Positions 1-8,834 of a stretch of 64,000 bases of DNA are shown in pieces. The stretch comes from an uncultured Bacilli bacterium. GTDB taxonomy: Bacteria; Bacillota_I; Bacilli_A; RF39; UBA660. The notes under the pieces are model-generated. The model saw only the letters and a list, made by a program, of their open reading frames with translations. It was not told the origin of the DNA and did not search any database. Made by a program: the position numbers and the translations under genes. The stretch is taken from the NCBI GenBank assembly GCA_934085825.1, contig CAKOHR010000005.1, positions 45,485 through 109,484 on the forward strand, written 5' to 3'. Each line of letters begins with the position of its first letter. Within the stretch, counting starts at the first letter, position 1.

Positions 1-201
1 TACAAAGCGGTACTAATTAATAATTTTAATGAATTAAAAGATGTACGAGATAATTTAAGTGCTCCAATCATGTTGCATAATACTAAAGACCTCAAAATGT
101 CAAAGCTTTATATTCTTAATGATAATAATTTATATTTGTATACAATAAGTTCAAGAGACATAAATGGTGGTGATAAAAAGTATGAAACTAAAAAAATTTA
201 A
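1..201 (+). CDS. C-terminal end of an unrecognised protein (partial)
   Basis: An open frame enters from the left edge and ends at TAA 199-201, giving the last 66 residues of a protein. The tail is hydrophilic (contains LYILNDNNLYLYTISSRD) and has no membrane segment. I do not recognise the family. It overlaps the next gene by 20 bases, and the Shine-Dalgarno of that gene (GGTGGTGA) lies inside its last codons, so the two are probably translationally coupled. The upstream part lies outside the window, so a role cannot be assigned. Confidence 0.6.
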   Translation, partial: YKAVLINNFNELKDVRDNLSAPIMLHNTKDLKMSKLYILNDNNLYLYTISSRDINGGDKKYETKKI

Positions 202-1708
202 AAAAAATAATAATAATTTGATTTATTTTGGATCTATAATAGTAGTTTTAACTATTATACTCTTAAGTGTTGGATTTTCCGCTTTTCAAAATGAATTAGC
301 TATTGAAAATATAAGTGCTAATGTAAAAATAGATAAAGATGTAAGAGTGACAAAAGTTGGGGTTGAAAGTGTAAACGATGCTACTAGTTATTATGAAGAT
401 TATAATGTTTCTAATATTTCTAGCAGTATTGTATTAAATAATAGTAATTCTTATGTTATTTACAATGTCGAAGTTCATAACTTAGGTAATGTTATTATGG
501 GGATAAGTGATGCATCAATTGATAATGAAAATTTAAAATTTGAATTTTTGGATTATAATTTAAAAGATAAAATTTGCGATAATAATCAATGCACTTTAGG
601 GGTAAAAAAAACATTAAAAATTAAAGTGTCATATAAAGAAGATGCAAATATTAACAATGTTGAAAATAAATTTGTATTAGATTTTAAATTTGGAAGAATT
701 TTTAATATTACTTATTATAATATTTCTAACAGTGATACATTTCCTACAGAGATAATAGAGGGTGATACATTAAATTTAAATATACCAAATAAAGAAGATT
801 ATCTTTTAAAGATATTTATGAATAATACGTTGTTATATAATGGCAAAGATTATCAATATACAAACGATAATTTAATCATTCCAAATATTTTGGGCGATAT
901 TCAAATTCATTACAAAATGCCGATATGTCAAAGGGCAACGCTACTTCATACAGAGGAATGTTTAGGGGGATATTGCTCTGCTATGGGCTATAAAGTGAAT
1001 GGTAAATACGGAACCTCTACCATTACATATGGTTCGTTAGGAACATCTAATATACTTTCACCTGGTGATGCATTTGACTGTGACGTGAATGGGGATGGAA
1101 TTTATGATTCAAATACAGAAAGATTTTATTATGTTACTGATATGGAAAAAAATGATAGCATAGCTGTTTTAATTTATTATAATAATGTTAGTGCTGGAAA
1201 GCCTGATAATGAAAAATATTATCCATATGATAGTTCTAAAGAAAATTGGCATGGACCTAGAAATGCAATAGAACAACTTCCAACTGTTAGCCAATGGAGT
1301 AATGTACGACTATCAAACACAGAAAGAAGGATAGTAAATGAATATAATACAACAAGTACCAAAGATGGTCATAATTTTCCTGAAGTATTTAGTTATTCGA
1401 AGTATGCAGCACGATTTTTAACACTAGCAGAAGTAAAAAGTCTTGTAGATTTTTATATTCCAACTTGGAAAAATGGAGAATTAGATGATCACCTTTATCT
1501 TGTTGAAAACACCAATTTTTCAAAAAAAGATAATTCTAAATTTGATGGATATTGGTTAGAAACACCAAGAAACACTATGTCAAACCATAGTTGGATAATT
1601 TATGCTACAGCAAGGCGTGTTCATAGTATAGAAGTACAAAGAACAGATGTTTTAGTTGGTGTTCGTCCTGTAATAGAGGTAGCTAAAAGTGATATTGCAT
1701 ATAAATAA
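182..1708 (+). CDS. Membrane-anchored surface protein, possible DUF6273-like C-terminal domain
   Basis: I place the start at ATG 182, behind GGTGGTGA, rather than at ATG 164 in the same frame. The protein (508 residues) has a basic start, one membrane segment (IYFGSIIVVLTIILLSVGF) and a large outside part. The first about 170 residues after the membrane resemble beta-rich TasA/camelysin-type surface domains in layout only. The last about 220 residues contain an Asp-rich DVNGDGIYD loop, which may bind calcium, and end in VGVRPVIEV, an ending I associate with DUF6273-type extracellular domains of gut Bacillota. It is coupled to the upstream partial gene. A surface role is well supported by topology; the ligand or substrate is unknown. 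Confidence 0.6.
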   Translation: MKLKKFKKNNNNLIYFGSIIVVLTIILLSVGFSAFQNELAIENISANVKIDKDVRVTKVGVESVNDATSYYEDYNVSNISSSIVLNNSNSYVIYNVEVHNLGNVIMGISDASIDNENLKFEFLDYNLKDKICDNNQCTLGVKKTLKIKVSYKEDANINNVENKFVLDFKFGRIFNITYYNISNSDTFPTEIIEGDTLNLNIPNKEDYLLKIFMNNTLLYNGKDYQYTNDNLIIPNILGDIQIHYKMPICQRATLLHTEECLGGYCSAMGYKVNGKYGTSTITYGSLGTSNILSPGDAFDCDVNGDGIYDSNTERFYYVTDMEKNDSIAVLIYYNNVSAGKPDNEKYYPYDSSKENWHGPRNAIEQLPTVSQWSNVRLSNTERRIVNEYNTTSTKDGHNFPEVFSYSKYAARFLTLAEVKSLVDFYIPTWKNGELDDHLYLVENTNFSKKDNSKFDGYWLETPRNTMSNHSWIIYATARRVHSIEVQRTDVLVGVRPVIEVAKSDIAYK

Positions 1709-1711
1709 TTT

Positions 1712-2048
1712 ATAAGCATTGACAAACTTATAGAATCTTTAACTTCTTTCCAAGAAACAATAAACTGTCCATCTCTTTTAGTAAGACCTTCAAAAAGTGT
1801 TAAATAATCCCTTTCATCTTGTTAATAAACATATATTGCAGACTCAGCACCAGGTGTAAGAATAAGTTCTAAATCTATACCATTTTTTACTGAGCGTAAA
1901 GTGGCCATATAAAATGAACTATGAGTAATTTCTGACGATTTTACTTTGTTAAAGGTGTATCTTTATCTTTTTTAAAACAAAGTAAGAAAGCAGAAACTCC
2001 AAGTAAAACCGCCTTGCATAATAATTCAATTATAATTCTTTTTTTTCA
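1712..2048 (-). pseudogene. Decayed membrane-protein gene fragment
   Basis: This stretch between two plus-strand genes has no intact gene. On the minus strand one can read protein-like text: first a hydrophobic segment and basic tail (GVSAFLLCFKKDKDTPLTK, ending at TAA 1943-1941), then, one frame away and continuous with it, SSEITHSSFYMATLRSVK, LILTPGAESAIYVY, a TAA stop, then QDERDYLTLFEGLTKRDGQF. One frameshift and one stop would join them into a C-terminal part of a membrane protein. I do not recognise the family. It has no start codon and its tail runs into the antisense of the neighbouring gene, so it is a remnant. Confidence 0.4.
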
Positions 2049-2124
2049 AAAATAATACCTTTCTCTAAAGTAATACATGAATAGAAACACCATTATGTTA
2101 TAAAGAAAATAACTATATAATTTA

Positions 2125-2153
2125 TTGCTTAATTTAATTAATCATGGTAAAAT
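2125..2153 (+). promoter_or_regulatory. Promoter of the superoxide reductase gene
   Basis: TTGCTT at 2125-2130, a 17-base spacer and TAAAAT at 2148-2153, preceded by TGG, which makes an extended -10. It sits 22 bases before the start codon, and the AAGGAG ribosome site follows. No PerR or Fur operator is obvious to the eye. Confidence 0.5.
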
Positions 2154-2174
2154 AACATCATAAGGAGAAACGTT

Positions 2175-2555
2175 ATGAAAAATGAATTAATAATAAAAAA
2201 GTGTTTAAAATGTGGTGCATTATTTGAAGTAATTAATGATTGCAAATGTGATAAATGTCAAATAAAATGTTGTGAAGAACCACTCACAGAATTAATTCCA
2301 AATAGTATTGATGCTTCATTTGAAAAACACATACCAACATATGAAGTAATAAATGATGAAATATATGTAAAAGTAAATCATGTCATGGAAGAGGATCACT
2401 TTATTATGTGGATAGCTCTAGTAAATGAAACAGCAACTGAAAAAGTTAAATTATTAGTAAATAAACCTGCTGAATGTAAGTTTAAATATATAAAGGGATC
2501 AAAATTATATGCATATTGCAATAAACATGGCCTTTGGACTTGCAACGTAAAATGA
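2175..2555 (+). CDS. dfx: Desulfoferrodoxin-type superoxide reductase
   Basis: This enzyme reduces superoxide to hydrogen peroxide without making oxygen, a defence typical of anaerobes. At 126 residues it has the length of two-iron desulfoferrodoxins. The N-terminal desulforedoxin-type iron site is present (C10, C13, C32-C33). The catalytic site is complete: H52 in EKHIP, H69 in NHVM, H75 in DHF, C115 and H118 in YCNKHGLW, with the E50-K51 pair next to H52. Two further cysteines (C23, C25) and C28 sit between the iron ligands, which is unusual. It has its own promoter; the next gene starts 17 bases after its stop and may be read from the same message. The electron donor (rubredoxin or similar) is not in the window. 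Confidence 0.93.
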   Translation: MKNELIIKKCLKCGALFEVINDCKCDKCQIKCCEEPLTELIPNSIDASFEKHIPTYEVINDEIYVKVNHVMEEDHFIMWIALVNETATEKVKLLVNKPAECKFKYIKGSKLYAYCNKHGLWTCNVK

Positions 2556-2572
2556 AAAATCTTGGAGCTAAG

Positions 2573-4111
2573 ATGAAAAAGTATAAAATAATAATTATAA
2601 TCGGAGTAATATTATCATTAATAATATTAGATATTTCTATAGCTTTAATATTTAACACTAGTCCAATAATAAAAATCAGAAATAATAAAAATGATAACTT
2701 AACATTATATATAGATAAAGGAATACTAACCAAAACTTATAAATGTGCTGATAACACGGTTAAAACTATGCTTAAAACAACAAAATATGAGTGTCATAAA
2801 GAAAAAAATAATACAATTGAGATTATTGATTTAACTAAAAATAACTCTGATACTTCTTGTTTAAATGAAGAAGAATTTTACAAAGATGATACATATATCT
2901 ACTATCTACCATGTAATAGCAAAAATATAAGTGTTATTTATAATGAAGAAAAATTTGATATTAAAACAGCATTAACCAATAAAATAATTAAATTAACAGA
3001 CTTAGACAAATATAATATTAAATATATAAAAAAAGAAATTCCTAAAGAAGAAATAAATAAAACGATAACAATTTCATTTGATACCAAAGGTGGAAGTAAA
3101 GTAGATAGTATCTCATTAGATAATAATCAACCCTTTACATTGCCCAAAGAGCCAACATATAATGGCTATATTTTTAAAGGCTGGATAGATAAAAATAACA
3201 ATAAGATTACAAATGAGACTATATTTAATGAAGACACAACTCTTTATGCTATCTGGGAAAAGGTAGACAAAAAGAACAATGTAGTAACAGAAAAACCAAC
3301 AAATAATAATAGTGTGAATAATAATCAAAATAATGAAAATACTAGTAAAGAGCCAGATAAAGTTGATAAACCACAACAAGAAGAACCCCCTAAAGAAACA
3401 GAAAAAACTCAAGCTCAAAAAAACAATGAATATCGAAATCAAATTCAAAACAAATATTCAATTAAAATAGCATATAAAGATGAAATGGACTATTATTCGA
3501 TGAATGGCTATACAAGACAAATAATCAAGGATGATAATGAAATAAATAAGTATCTTATAGAAATAGATAAAGCACTTGCAAAATATCCTGAAGGCTTTTT
3601 TAAAGAAATGAAAAACTTTAATATGCCAGCAACTATATATTTAGTTAAAAGTATAAGTGGTAATGTATCCGGGGTTACAGATGCTCATATAAAAACAAAT
3701 ATCATAATAATGATAGAACCATCACTATTATTTGAATACGTACTTCATCACGAAATAATGCATTATATAGATTCATATATTAGTGTTAAAGGCTATCCAA
3801 TAGATATAAATAAAAGTATGAATGAAGTAAACCCAGATGGCTTTATATATGGAGATGAAAGTAATGATTATGTCTATAATTTCACAGATGTAAAAAATGC
3901 TTATTTTGTATCAAAATATGGAAAAACAAATTATTTAGAAGATAGAGCAGTTATTTTTGCAGAATTAATGTTTAGAACTTACACAAAAGATTGTTATGCA
4001 AAAAATACACCTATAAATAAAAAAGCAAACTTTATAAGTTCACAAATAAAAGAACATTTTTCCATTTTAAAAAGTACCGAAAAATATTATTGGGATAGAT
4101 TTATTAAATGA
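2573..4111 (+). CDS. Membrane-anchored zinc metallopeptidase with InlB-type repeat
   Basis: The start at ATG 2573 follows GGAG at 5 bases; earlier in-frame starts lack such a site. The 512-residue product has an N-terminal membrane helix, an extracellular segment, one InlB B/Listeria-Bacteroides-type repeat (SFDTKGGSKVDSI to GYIFKGWIDK, ending LYAIWEK), an Asn/Pro/Glu-rich linker, and a C-terminal peptidase-like domain with H393-E-I-M-H397 and, about 60 residues later, E456-D-R-A, the probable third zinc ligand region. It is homologous in layout to the gene at 29713. The peptidase is predicted to act outside the cell; its substrate is unknown. It is followed without a gap by the small membrane protein at 4132. 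Confidence 0.7.
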   Translation: MKKYKIIIIIGVILSLIILDISIALIFNTSPIIKIRNNKNDNLTLYIDKGILTKTYKCADNTVKTMLKTTKYECHKEKNNTIEIIDLTKNNSDTSCLNEEEFYKDDTYIYYLPCNSKNISVIYNEEKFDIKTALTNKIIKLTDLDKYNIKYIKKEIPKEEINKTITISFDTKGGSKVDSISLDNNQPFTLPKEPTYNGYIFKGWIDKNNNKITNETIFNEDTTLYAIWEKVDKKNNVVTEKPTNNNSVNNNQNNENTSKEPDKVDKPQQEEPPKETEKTQAQKNNEYRNQIQNKYSIKIAYKDEMDYYSMNGYTRQIIKDDNEINKYLIEIDKALAKYPEGFFKEMKNFNMPATIYLVKSISGNVSGVTDAHIKTNIIIMIEPSLLFEYVLHHEIMHYIDSYISVKGYPIDINKSMNEVNPDGFIYGDESNDYVYNFTDVKNAYFVSKYGKTNYLEDRAVIFAELMFRTYTKDCYAKNTPINKKANFISSQIKEHFSILKSTEKYYWDRFIK

Positions 4112-4131
4112 TAAAAAAGAAAGGAGGGCAA

Positions 4132-4491
4132 ATGAAAAATACTTTATTATTAAAAATAATTGCTGTAGTAATTGTTTTAATAGGAGTTGGATTTGGAATA
4201 TACAAAAGCATAACCAAAGAAAAAGATCTTGTTTTTGAAGCTACAATTAAAGATGTTGTAACTAGAGATAATAAATATACTATTTTAGTTGAAAAAAAAG
4301 ACAAAGATAATGTCATAGAATACGAATTTGAAATAGATAACAAAACTAAAATAATATATGAAAATAAAGAAGTTACATTAGATAAATTAAAAGCAAATCA
4401 ACAAGTATCTATAACAGCAGAAGATGTAATGATGCCAAGTGATCCTGCTAAGTTAGCTAATGTTAAAAAAATAGTTATCTTAAAGGACTAA
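4132..4491 (+). CDS. Small membrane-anchored protein, probable OB-like domain
   Basis: ATG 4132 is preceded by a strong AAGGAGGG site, so the in-frame ATG at 4108 inside the previous gene's end is not used. The 119-residue product has one N-terminal membrane helix (about residues 5-23) and a short extracytoplasmic beta-rich domain with FEATIKDVVTRDNKYTILV and LDKLKANQQVSI, a pattern like the small OB-fold domains of YobA/DUF3221 type proteins. That family assignment is tentative. There is no lipobox. It is likely cotranscribed with the zinc peptidase and is followed by a terminator. Confidence 0.5.
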   Translation: MKNTLLLKIIAVVIVLIGVGFGIYKSITKEKDLVFEATIKDVVTRDNKYTILVEKKDKDNVIEYEFEIDNKTKIIYENKEVTLDKLKANQQVSITAEDVMMPSDPAKLANVKKIVILKD

Positions 4492-4493
4492 AG

Positions 4494-4521
4494 AGAAAAT
4501 AAGAAATTATTTTCTTTTTTT
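4494..4521 (+). terminator. Rho-independent terminator
   Basis: AGAAAATAA (4494-4502), loop GAAA, TTATTTTCT (4507-4515), then a run of T. A perfect 9-base stem with a tetraloop, three bases after the stop of the small membrane protein. Confidence 0.85.
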
Positions 4522-4533
4522 AAAAAATTTTGC

Positions 4534-4539
4534 TATAAT
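4534..4539 (+). promoter_or_regulatory. -10 element for a leaderless or near-leaderless mRNA
   Basis: TATAAT at 4534-4539 ends only 6 bases before GTG 4546 and 15 before ATG 4555. Transcription would start at about 4546, so the message for the GNAT-MazG protein has no room for a Shine-Dalgarno sequence, and none is seen. Confidence 0.55.
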
Positions 4540-4554
4540 AAAATTGTGATTTAT

Positions 4555-5319
4555 ATGAATATAGAAATAAAAAAATATGACCAAGAAAATGCTAGTATTT
4601 GTAATGATTTATTAACAAAACTAATAAATGATGAAACAAAATATGATGAAAATTTAAAAAATAACATTATAATTAACAATTATTATAATAAATTAAATGA
4701 AAACTCAGTTATATATATAGCACTTATAAATAATAAAGTAATAGGATATATATATGGATATGTAACTGAAGATATTCTTGTTAAAGAAAAAGCAGCTAAA
4801 TTAGATGCATTATATGTTATAGAAGAATGTCGTGGTAATAAAATTGCTAGTAAATTAATTGAAAAATTTAAAAATTGGTGTTTTAGTAAAAATATAAAAT
4901 ACATCGAAGTAACAGCATGGAACGATAATATTGATGCTACTAAAATATATTTAAAACATGGTTTTGTTTCAAAGAAAACAATCTATATTTATGGATACCC
5001 AAAAAAACAATATCAAAAGCTTGTGAGAGACAAAATACCTGAAATAATAAAAAACAATAATGAAACTCCAATAACTAGAACATTAAATAATAAAGAATAT
5101 ATAAAGGAATTAGAAAAGAAATTATACGAAGAATATATTGAAGTATTAAGTGCTAAAGGTAATGATAAATTAGAAGAACTTGCAGATATGCTTGAAGTTA
5201 TAACAGCACTTGCAAATTCTGAAAATAAAACTTTAGATGATATTATTAAAATTGCAAATAACAAAAAGGATAAACGAGGAGCATTTAATGATAAAATTTA
5301 TTTAGAGGGAACAAAATGA
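4555..5319 (+). CDS. GNAT acetyltransferase fused to MazG-like pyrophosphohydrolase
   Basis: Residues 1 to about 150 form a GNAT domain: NKVIGYIYGYV, then LDALYVIEECRGNKIASKLI (the acetyl-CoA loop), then IDATKIYLKHGFV. Residues about 155-254 are a MazG/phosphoribosyl-ATP pyrophosphohydrolase-like domain beginning YQKLVRDKIPEII and containing KLYEEYIEVL and LEELADMLEVI, the acidic helices that bind magnesium. MazG-like proteins hydrolyse abnormal nucleoside triphosphates; GNAT proteins move acetyl groups to amines. The fusion suggests a house-cleaning or nucleotide-linked modification role, which is inference. The start is ATG 4555 or GTG 4546; neither has a ribosome site. Its TGA overlaps the ATG of the next gene. 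Confidence 0.8.
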   Translation: MNIEIKKYDQENASICNDLLTKLINDETKYDENLKNNIIINNYYNKLNENSVIYIALINNKVIGYIYGYVTEDILVKEKAAKLDALYVIEECRGNKIASKLIEKFKNWCFSKNIKYIEVTAWNDNIDATKIYLKHGFVSKKTIYIYGYPKKQYQKLVRDKIPEIIKNNNETPITRTLNNKEYIKELEKKLYEEYIEVLSAKGNDKLEELADMLEVITALANSENKTLDDIIKIANNKKDKRGAFNDKIYLEGTK

Positions 5320-6806
5320 AACAATATAAAATAGATTATGAAATTTTAACTTTAGAAAAATTACAAAAAAGAATAGAGGGAATTATATCTAACACCGAAA
5401 ATAAATTTAAAGTAACAAAACTAGAAAATATAGGATATACAACATGTGGATTTCCCATTGAACATTATTCCATAGGAAGAGGTCCGTTACATATAACTTA
5501 TATGGGAGGGGCACATGGCAATGAAATAATAAGTGTAGATTTTGTTACTCAACTAATGAAAAATTTAGCTCTTGGCAATGATTTTAGTAATTTTGACCCC
5601 GAGGTTTTTACAATAGACTTTATACCGGTTCAAAATCCTGAAGGATTTGCAGTTACAACATACGCTTTAGATAGCATAATGAAAAATATGAATATTGAAG
5701 AAATTGAAAGATTTAGTAAACACTATTGGCAATTACTAAAAATAGACGATCAAAATGTGCTAAAAATAAACAGACTATTAAAATTAATCAGTGAAGAAAA
5801 CAAATTACAGATAGATCTTGATTCATTTTGGTTATATTTTCAAAATAAAGACATAACCAAAAAAGTAATATTAAATTATTTAACGGGAAAATATCCATTA
5901 GAAGTTAATAAATTGGCCCTATTAATTGAAAAAACTTTGAATTTCGATATACCTAAAGATCGAAAACATACAGATGTGTTTAATAAAGTAACTCCAGAGT
6001 GTATTCCTGAGATAAGTGCTGCTCATAGTAAATTGAAAGAAAAAATCATAAAAATGTATACCAATAATGTATTTCCATACGGCACATTAGCTAATTTTTA
6101 CGCTAATTCAAATGGTGTTAATTTAAATGATAATAATCCTGAGTACTATCAATTTATAAAAAATAAAATTAAAGAATATGGCAAAGTTTTAGGAAACTTG
6201 CGAGATAATCATCTTACTAAAAGTATTACAGGTCCGATAGGTATGCCAAACCACAACATGAATGAAAATTTTAAATACGAAGCTGAAAATATTGCTATAT
6301 TAAATTATTTGCATGAATTGGAACACAGTGGTGATAATATGGCTTTTTTTAATTGCCATGGAACTGGGGGACTATTATATATTTATCCGGTATTTGACAA
6401 TGAAGTTGGTAATAAGATAATGCCTAGAGATTTTTCCTTTTTTATTAACAACAGACTTGCAACAGAGTACGTAAAAACAATTGGGGAAGTATATAAACAA
6501 GAAACAAATATTTTTGACCCCTATAAAACAATGGGACATCCCGAAAAAATAACAGGTGTAGGGGATTTACTTCGTCAAAAATACATTGCATCATTTATAG
6601 TTGAGTTATCAAAAATGGGAGGCAATCCCATTGCCCCATATGGAGACAAAGAAGGTAACTACTATTTAACGATGATCAGTAATTTTAAAGCATTTAATAA
6701 AACTCTAGAAACTGTTTTAGAATTAAGGCATCTTTATGATATAGAATATGAAATGTCTTATGATGAATTTGGAAAGGTTCACTATAAAAAAAGTTTACGA
6801 AAGTAG
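5316..6806 (+). CDS. M14-family zinc carboxypeptidase-like protein
   Basis: The start overlaps the previous stop (ATGA), and GAGGG sits upstream, so the two genes are coupled. The 496-residue protein has the M14 zinc motif H67-G-N-E70 in GGAHGNE, the strand IPVQNPEGF with the NPEG element seen in M14 peptidases, and a likely third zinc ligand H348 in FFNCHGTGG. It lacks a signal peptide, so it should act in the cytoplasm. M14 members of this shape cut C-terminal residues from peptides, peptidoglycan stems or acyl-amino acids. The region from about 150 to 300 is an insert-like helical part I do not recognise. The exact substrate cannot be told. Confidence 0.75.
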   Translation: MKQYKIDYEILTLEKLQKRIEGIISNTENKFKVTKLENIGYTTCGFPIEHYSIGRGPLHITYMGGAHGNEIISVDFVTQLMKNLALGNDFSNFDPEVFTIDFIPVQNPEGFAVTTYALDSIMKNMNIEEIERFSKHYWQLLKIDDQNVLKINRLLKLISEENKLQIDLDSFWLYFQNKDITKKVILNYLTGKYPLEVNKLALLIEKTLNFDIPKDRKHTDVFNKVTPECIPEISAAHSKLKEKIIKMYTNNVFPYGTLANFYANSNGVNLNDNNPEYYQFIKNKIKEYGKVLGNLRDNHLTKSITGPIGMPNHNMNENFKYEAENIAILNYLHELEHSGDNMAFFNCHGTGGLLYIYPVFDNEVGNKIMPRDFSFFINNRLATEYVKTIGEVYKQETNIFDPYKTMGHPEKITGVGDLLRQKYIASFIVELSKMGGNPIAPYGDKEGNYYLTMISNFKAFNKTLETVLELRHLYDIEYEMSYDEFGKVHYKKSLRK

Positions 6807-6840
6807 TAAATAGACTTATTTAGTGGCCTAAAAAAAGAAC

Positions 6841-6869
6841 TTTACAACTTTAAAATTATTTGCTATAAT
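6841..6869 (+). promoter_or_regulatory. Promoter of the helical-repeat operon
   Basis: TTTACA 6841-6846, a 17-base spacer, TATAAT 6864-6869, followed by an AAGGGCGTG ribosome site before ATG 6896. Confidence 0.65.
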
Positions 6870-6895
6870 TTATTCATAATAAAGGGCGTGATTGA

Positions 6896-8158
6896 ATGAA
6901 GATATCAAATGAAGCGAAAGCAATCTTAGATAAACTATACAATCTTCGTGGTGAAGATAGTGTAATACTAAGCAAAATGAATAAAGAAAGAGAAGAAGCT
7001 ATTGAAACTGGAGAAAGAACTAAAAACGAAAAAGAAGTTTTACTAGAAAAAATAGCAAAATTAACAAAAGAAGAAGAAACTCTTCAAGAAGAAGGAAATA
7101 AACTTACTTCTTTACTTAGCAACATTAATAGAGATGAATTTGCTAATGTTTTAGATCGTCTACAAATAGATTTTGATCCAGCTTCAATAAATGACAAAGT
7201 TAATAAAATGCTTCCATCAACAATCGAAAAAGTTGTAGCGGAAAATAAATTAGCTAGTGAAGAACTTGAAAATGTTGAAGCAGAAATGAATAATGCAATA
7301 ACCAAAGTTGAAGAATTAGGTATTAGAAAAGATGAAGCGTTGGCTAATCAAGCAAAACTTAATGAATACTTTTCACTTGCTTTGGAAGGTAATATTAATA
7401 TTACCAGAGATGCTATCACAAGTTTGTTAGAAAAATTTGACTTTAATGAAGATGAACAAAGAGAAGCCGCTAAAATATTAATGTTCCCAGAAGATGCATT
7501 ATATGAATATGATGGAATTTATAAAAGTCGTGACAAAGCAAGTAGAAAAACAATAACAGATGTTTTAGTTGAAGCAAAAAAAGAATCAAGCGCTGAGGCT
7601 AATGAAGTAAAGGTTGAAGAAACAAATTCTTCAGAAATTGAAGCAAGTTTAGAATCTCCATCAGCACTAGAGGATATATTTGATAAGGTTATTAGTGAAA
7701 ATAATATTCCTGAGGTAGAAATATCTCAAGAAGAAACTCCAGTTCTTAATGAACAAGAGGAAAGCTCTGTAATACGAAATGTAACCGATGCAAAAACAGA
7801 AAAAGAAAAATTAATTGATTTATTAACATCATTAGAAATAAATGCCAATATTTTAACTAATGAACAATTAGAAAAAATTCTAGCAAACTACGATGAAAAT
7901 CAAATTAAATCAAATATAAATGCATTAAAGGAATATAAAATAACACTTGACATTATAAATGAAAATCCTGAAATTCTTTATGACAAAGAATTAAAAGAAA
8001 AGTTAGAAAGATTACTAAATATTGGTAAAGAAGCACGCGATATTTGCCTAATGCCAAGTATCTTAGTTAAGTATGATTTAAAAGGTTTAAATAATACTAT
8101 AAATGTATTACAAATAAGTGGTTTAGATCCTAAAAAGGTTCCGTTAATGGCTTATTAG
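6896..8158 (+). CDS. Coiled-coil and helical-repeat protein
   Basis: The 420-residue product has no membrane segment or signal peptide. Residues about 20-150 are charged coiled coil (many E/K heptads). The middle is helical, followed by an acidic Glu/Ser-rich linker (about 220-300). The last about 120 residues form helical hairpins such as LLTSLEINANILTNEQLEKI and INALKEYKITLDIINENPEI, with the spacing 'helix, short turn, helix, P' of mTERF-like superhelical repeats. The same style of repeat occurs in the two downstream genes. I do not recognise a named family. First gene of a three-gene operon, 13 bases before the next gene. Confidence 0.5.
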   Translation: MKISNEAKAILDKLYNLRGEDSVILSKMNKEREEAIETGERTKNEKEVLLEKIAKLTKEEETLQEEGNKLTSLLSNINRDEFANVLDRLQIDFDPASINDKVNKMLPSTIEKVVAENKLASEELENVEAEMNNAITKVEELGIRKDEALANQAKLNEYFSLALEGNINITRDAITSLLEKFDFNEDEQREAAKILMFPEDALYEYDGIYKSRDKASRKTITDVLVEAKKESSAEANEVKVEETNSSEIEASLESPSALEDIFDKVISENNIPEVEISQEETPVLNEQEESSVIRNVTDAKTEKEKLIDLLTSLEINANILTNEQLEKILANYDENQIKSNINALKEYKITLDIINENPEILYDKELKEKLERLLNIGKEARDICLMPSILVKYDLKGLNNTINVLQISGLDPKKVPLMAY

Positions 8159-8171
8159 AAAGGAGTATATT

Positions 8172-8834
8172 ATGAAATCATTTGAAGAAGTAAAAAATAT
8201 ATACGAAGAAGAAAAAAAAGAGTTTGATGAAGGTAAAGAACGTCCAGAAAAGTTCTTAATATCACTAGAGCTAGCAAATGATGAAAATAAAGCGTTATTA
8301 AAAGAATATGGAATAAATTTAAAACCAAGTGATTGGATAGTTTTAACTATAGAACCTGAAATTCTAAAAAAAGCCATATTAAGAGCAAAAGATTTAGGTT
8401 TTTTAGAAGCATATATACAAACACCATCATTTTTAAAACAAGATGTGGATAAAGTTATAAAAAGAATAGGTGAGCTTGAACACTTAGGCATTCCTTATAA
8501 AAGTGAAAAAGGAAAATATCAATCATTCTTATTTAGCGAAAGGGGTTACAACTATATACTACAAAATAATGGTGTATCCCATGATATAACTCCCAGTATA
8601 ATGGATATAGAATTAAAAGATTTAGCTGATAGAGTGATGGAAACTTTTGCGATTGAAGATAAAAAAGACGAAATCTATGCTAATTTAGCAAAAATAGAAA
8701 AAGAAGGTTTAGGATTAAAAGAAACTTTAGTAGAAACATTTAAATCCTATAGTGATAACCTTGAATATCTAAGCTCAAATATCGACACGATTATTGAAGC
8801 TAACAAAGAAGAAGTAAAAGGGAGAGTAGCATGA
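8172..8834 (+). CDS. Helical-repeat protein, second gene of operon
   Basis: This 220-residue protein starts behind AAGGAG. It begins with a coiled coil (residues about 3-40) and continues with helical hairpins containing LIVLTIEPEILKKAI-type turns (WIVLTIEPEILKKAIL, LGFLEAYIQTPSFLKQDV, LEHLGIPYKSEKGKY), which look like two or three mTERF-like repeats. No catalytic motif, membrane segment or signal is seen. It overlaps the next gene by 4 bases (ATGA-type coupling). Function unknown; a scaffold or nucleic-acid-binding role would be a guess from the repeat shape only. Confidence 0.5.
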   Translation: MKSFEEVKNIYEEEKKEFDEGKERPEKFLISLELANDENKALLKEYGINLKPSDWIVLTIEPEILKKAILRAKDLGFLEAYIQTPSFLKQDVDKVIKRIGELEHLGIPYKSEKGKYQSFLFSERGYNYILQNNGVSHDITPSIMDIELKDLADRVMETFAIEDKKDEIYANLAKIEKEGLGLKETLVETFKSYSDNLEYLSSNIDTIIEANKEEVKGRVA

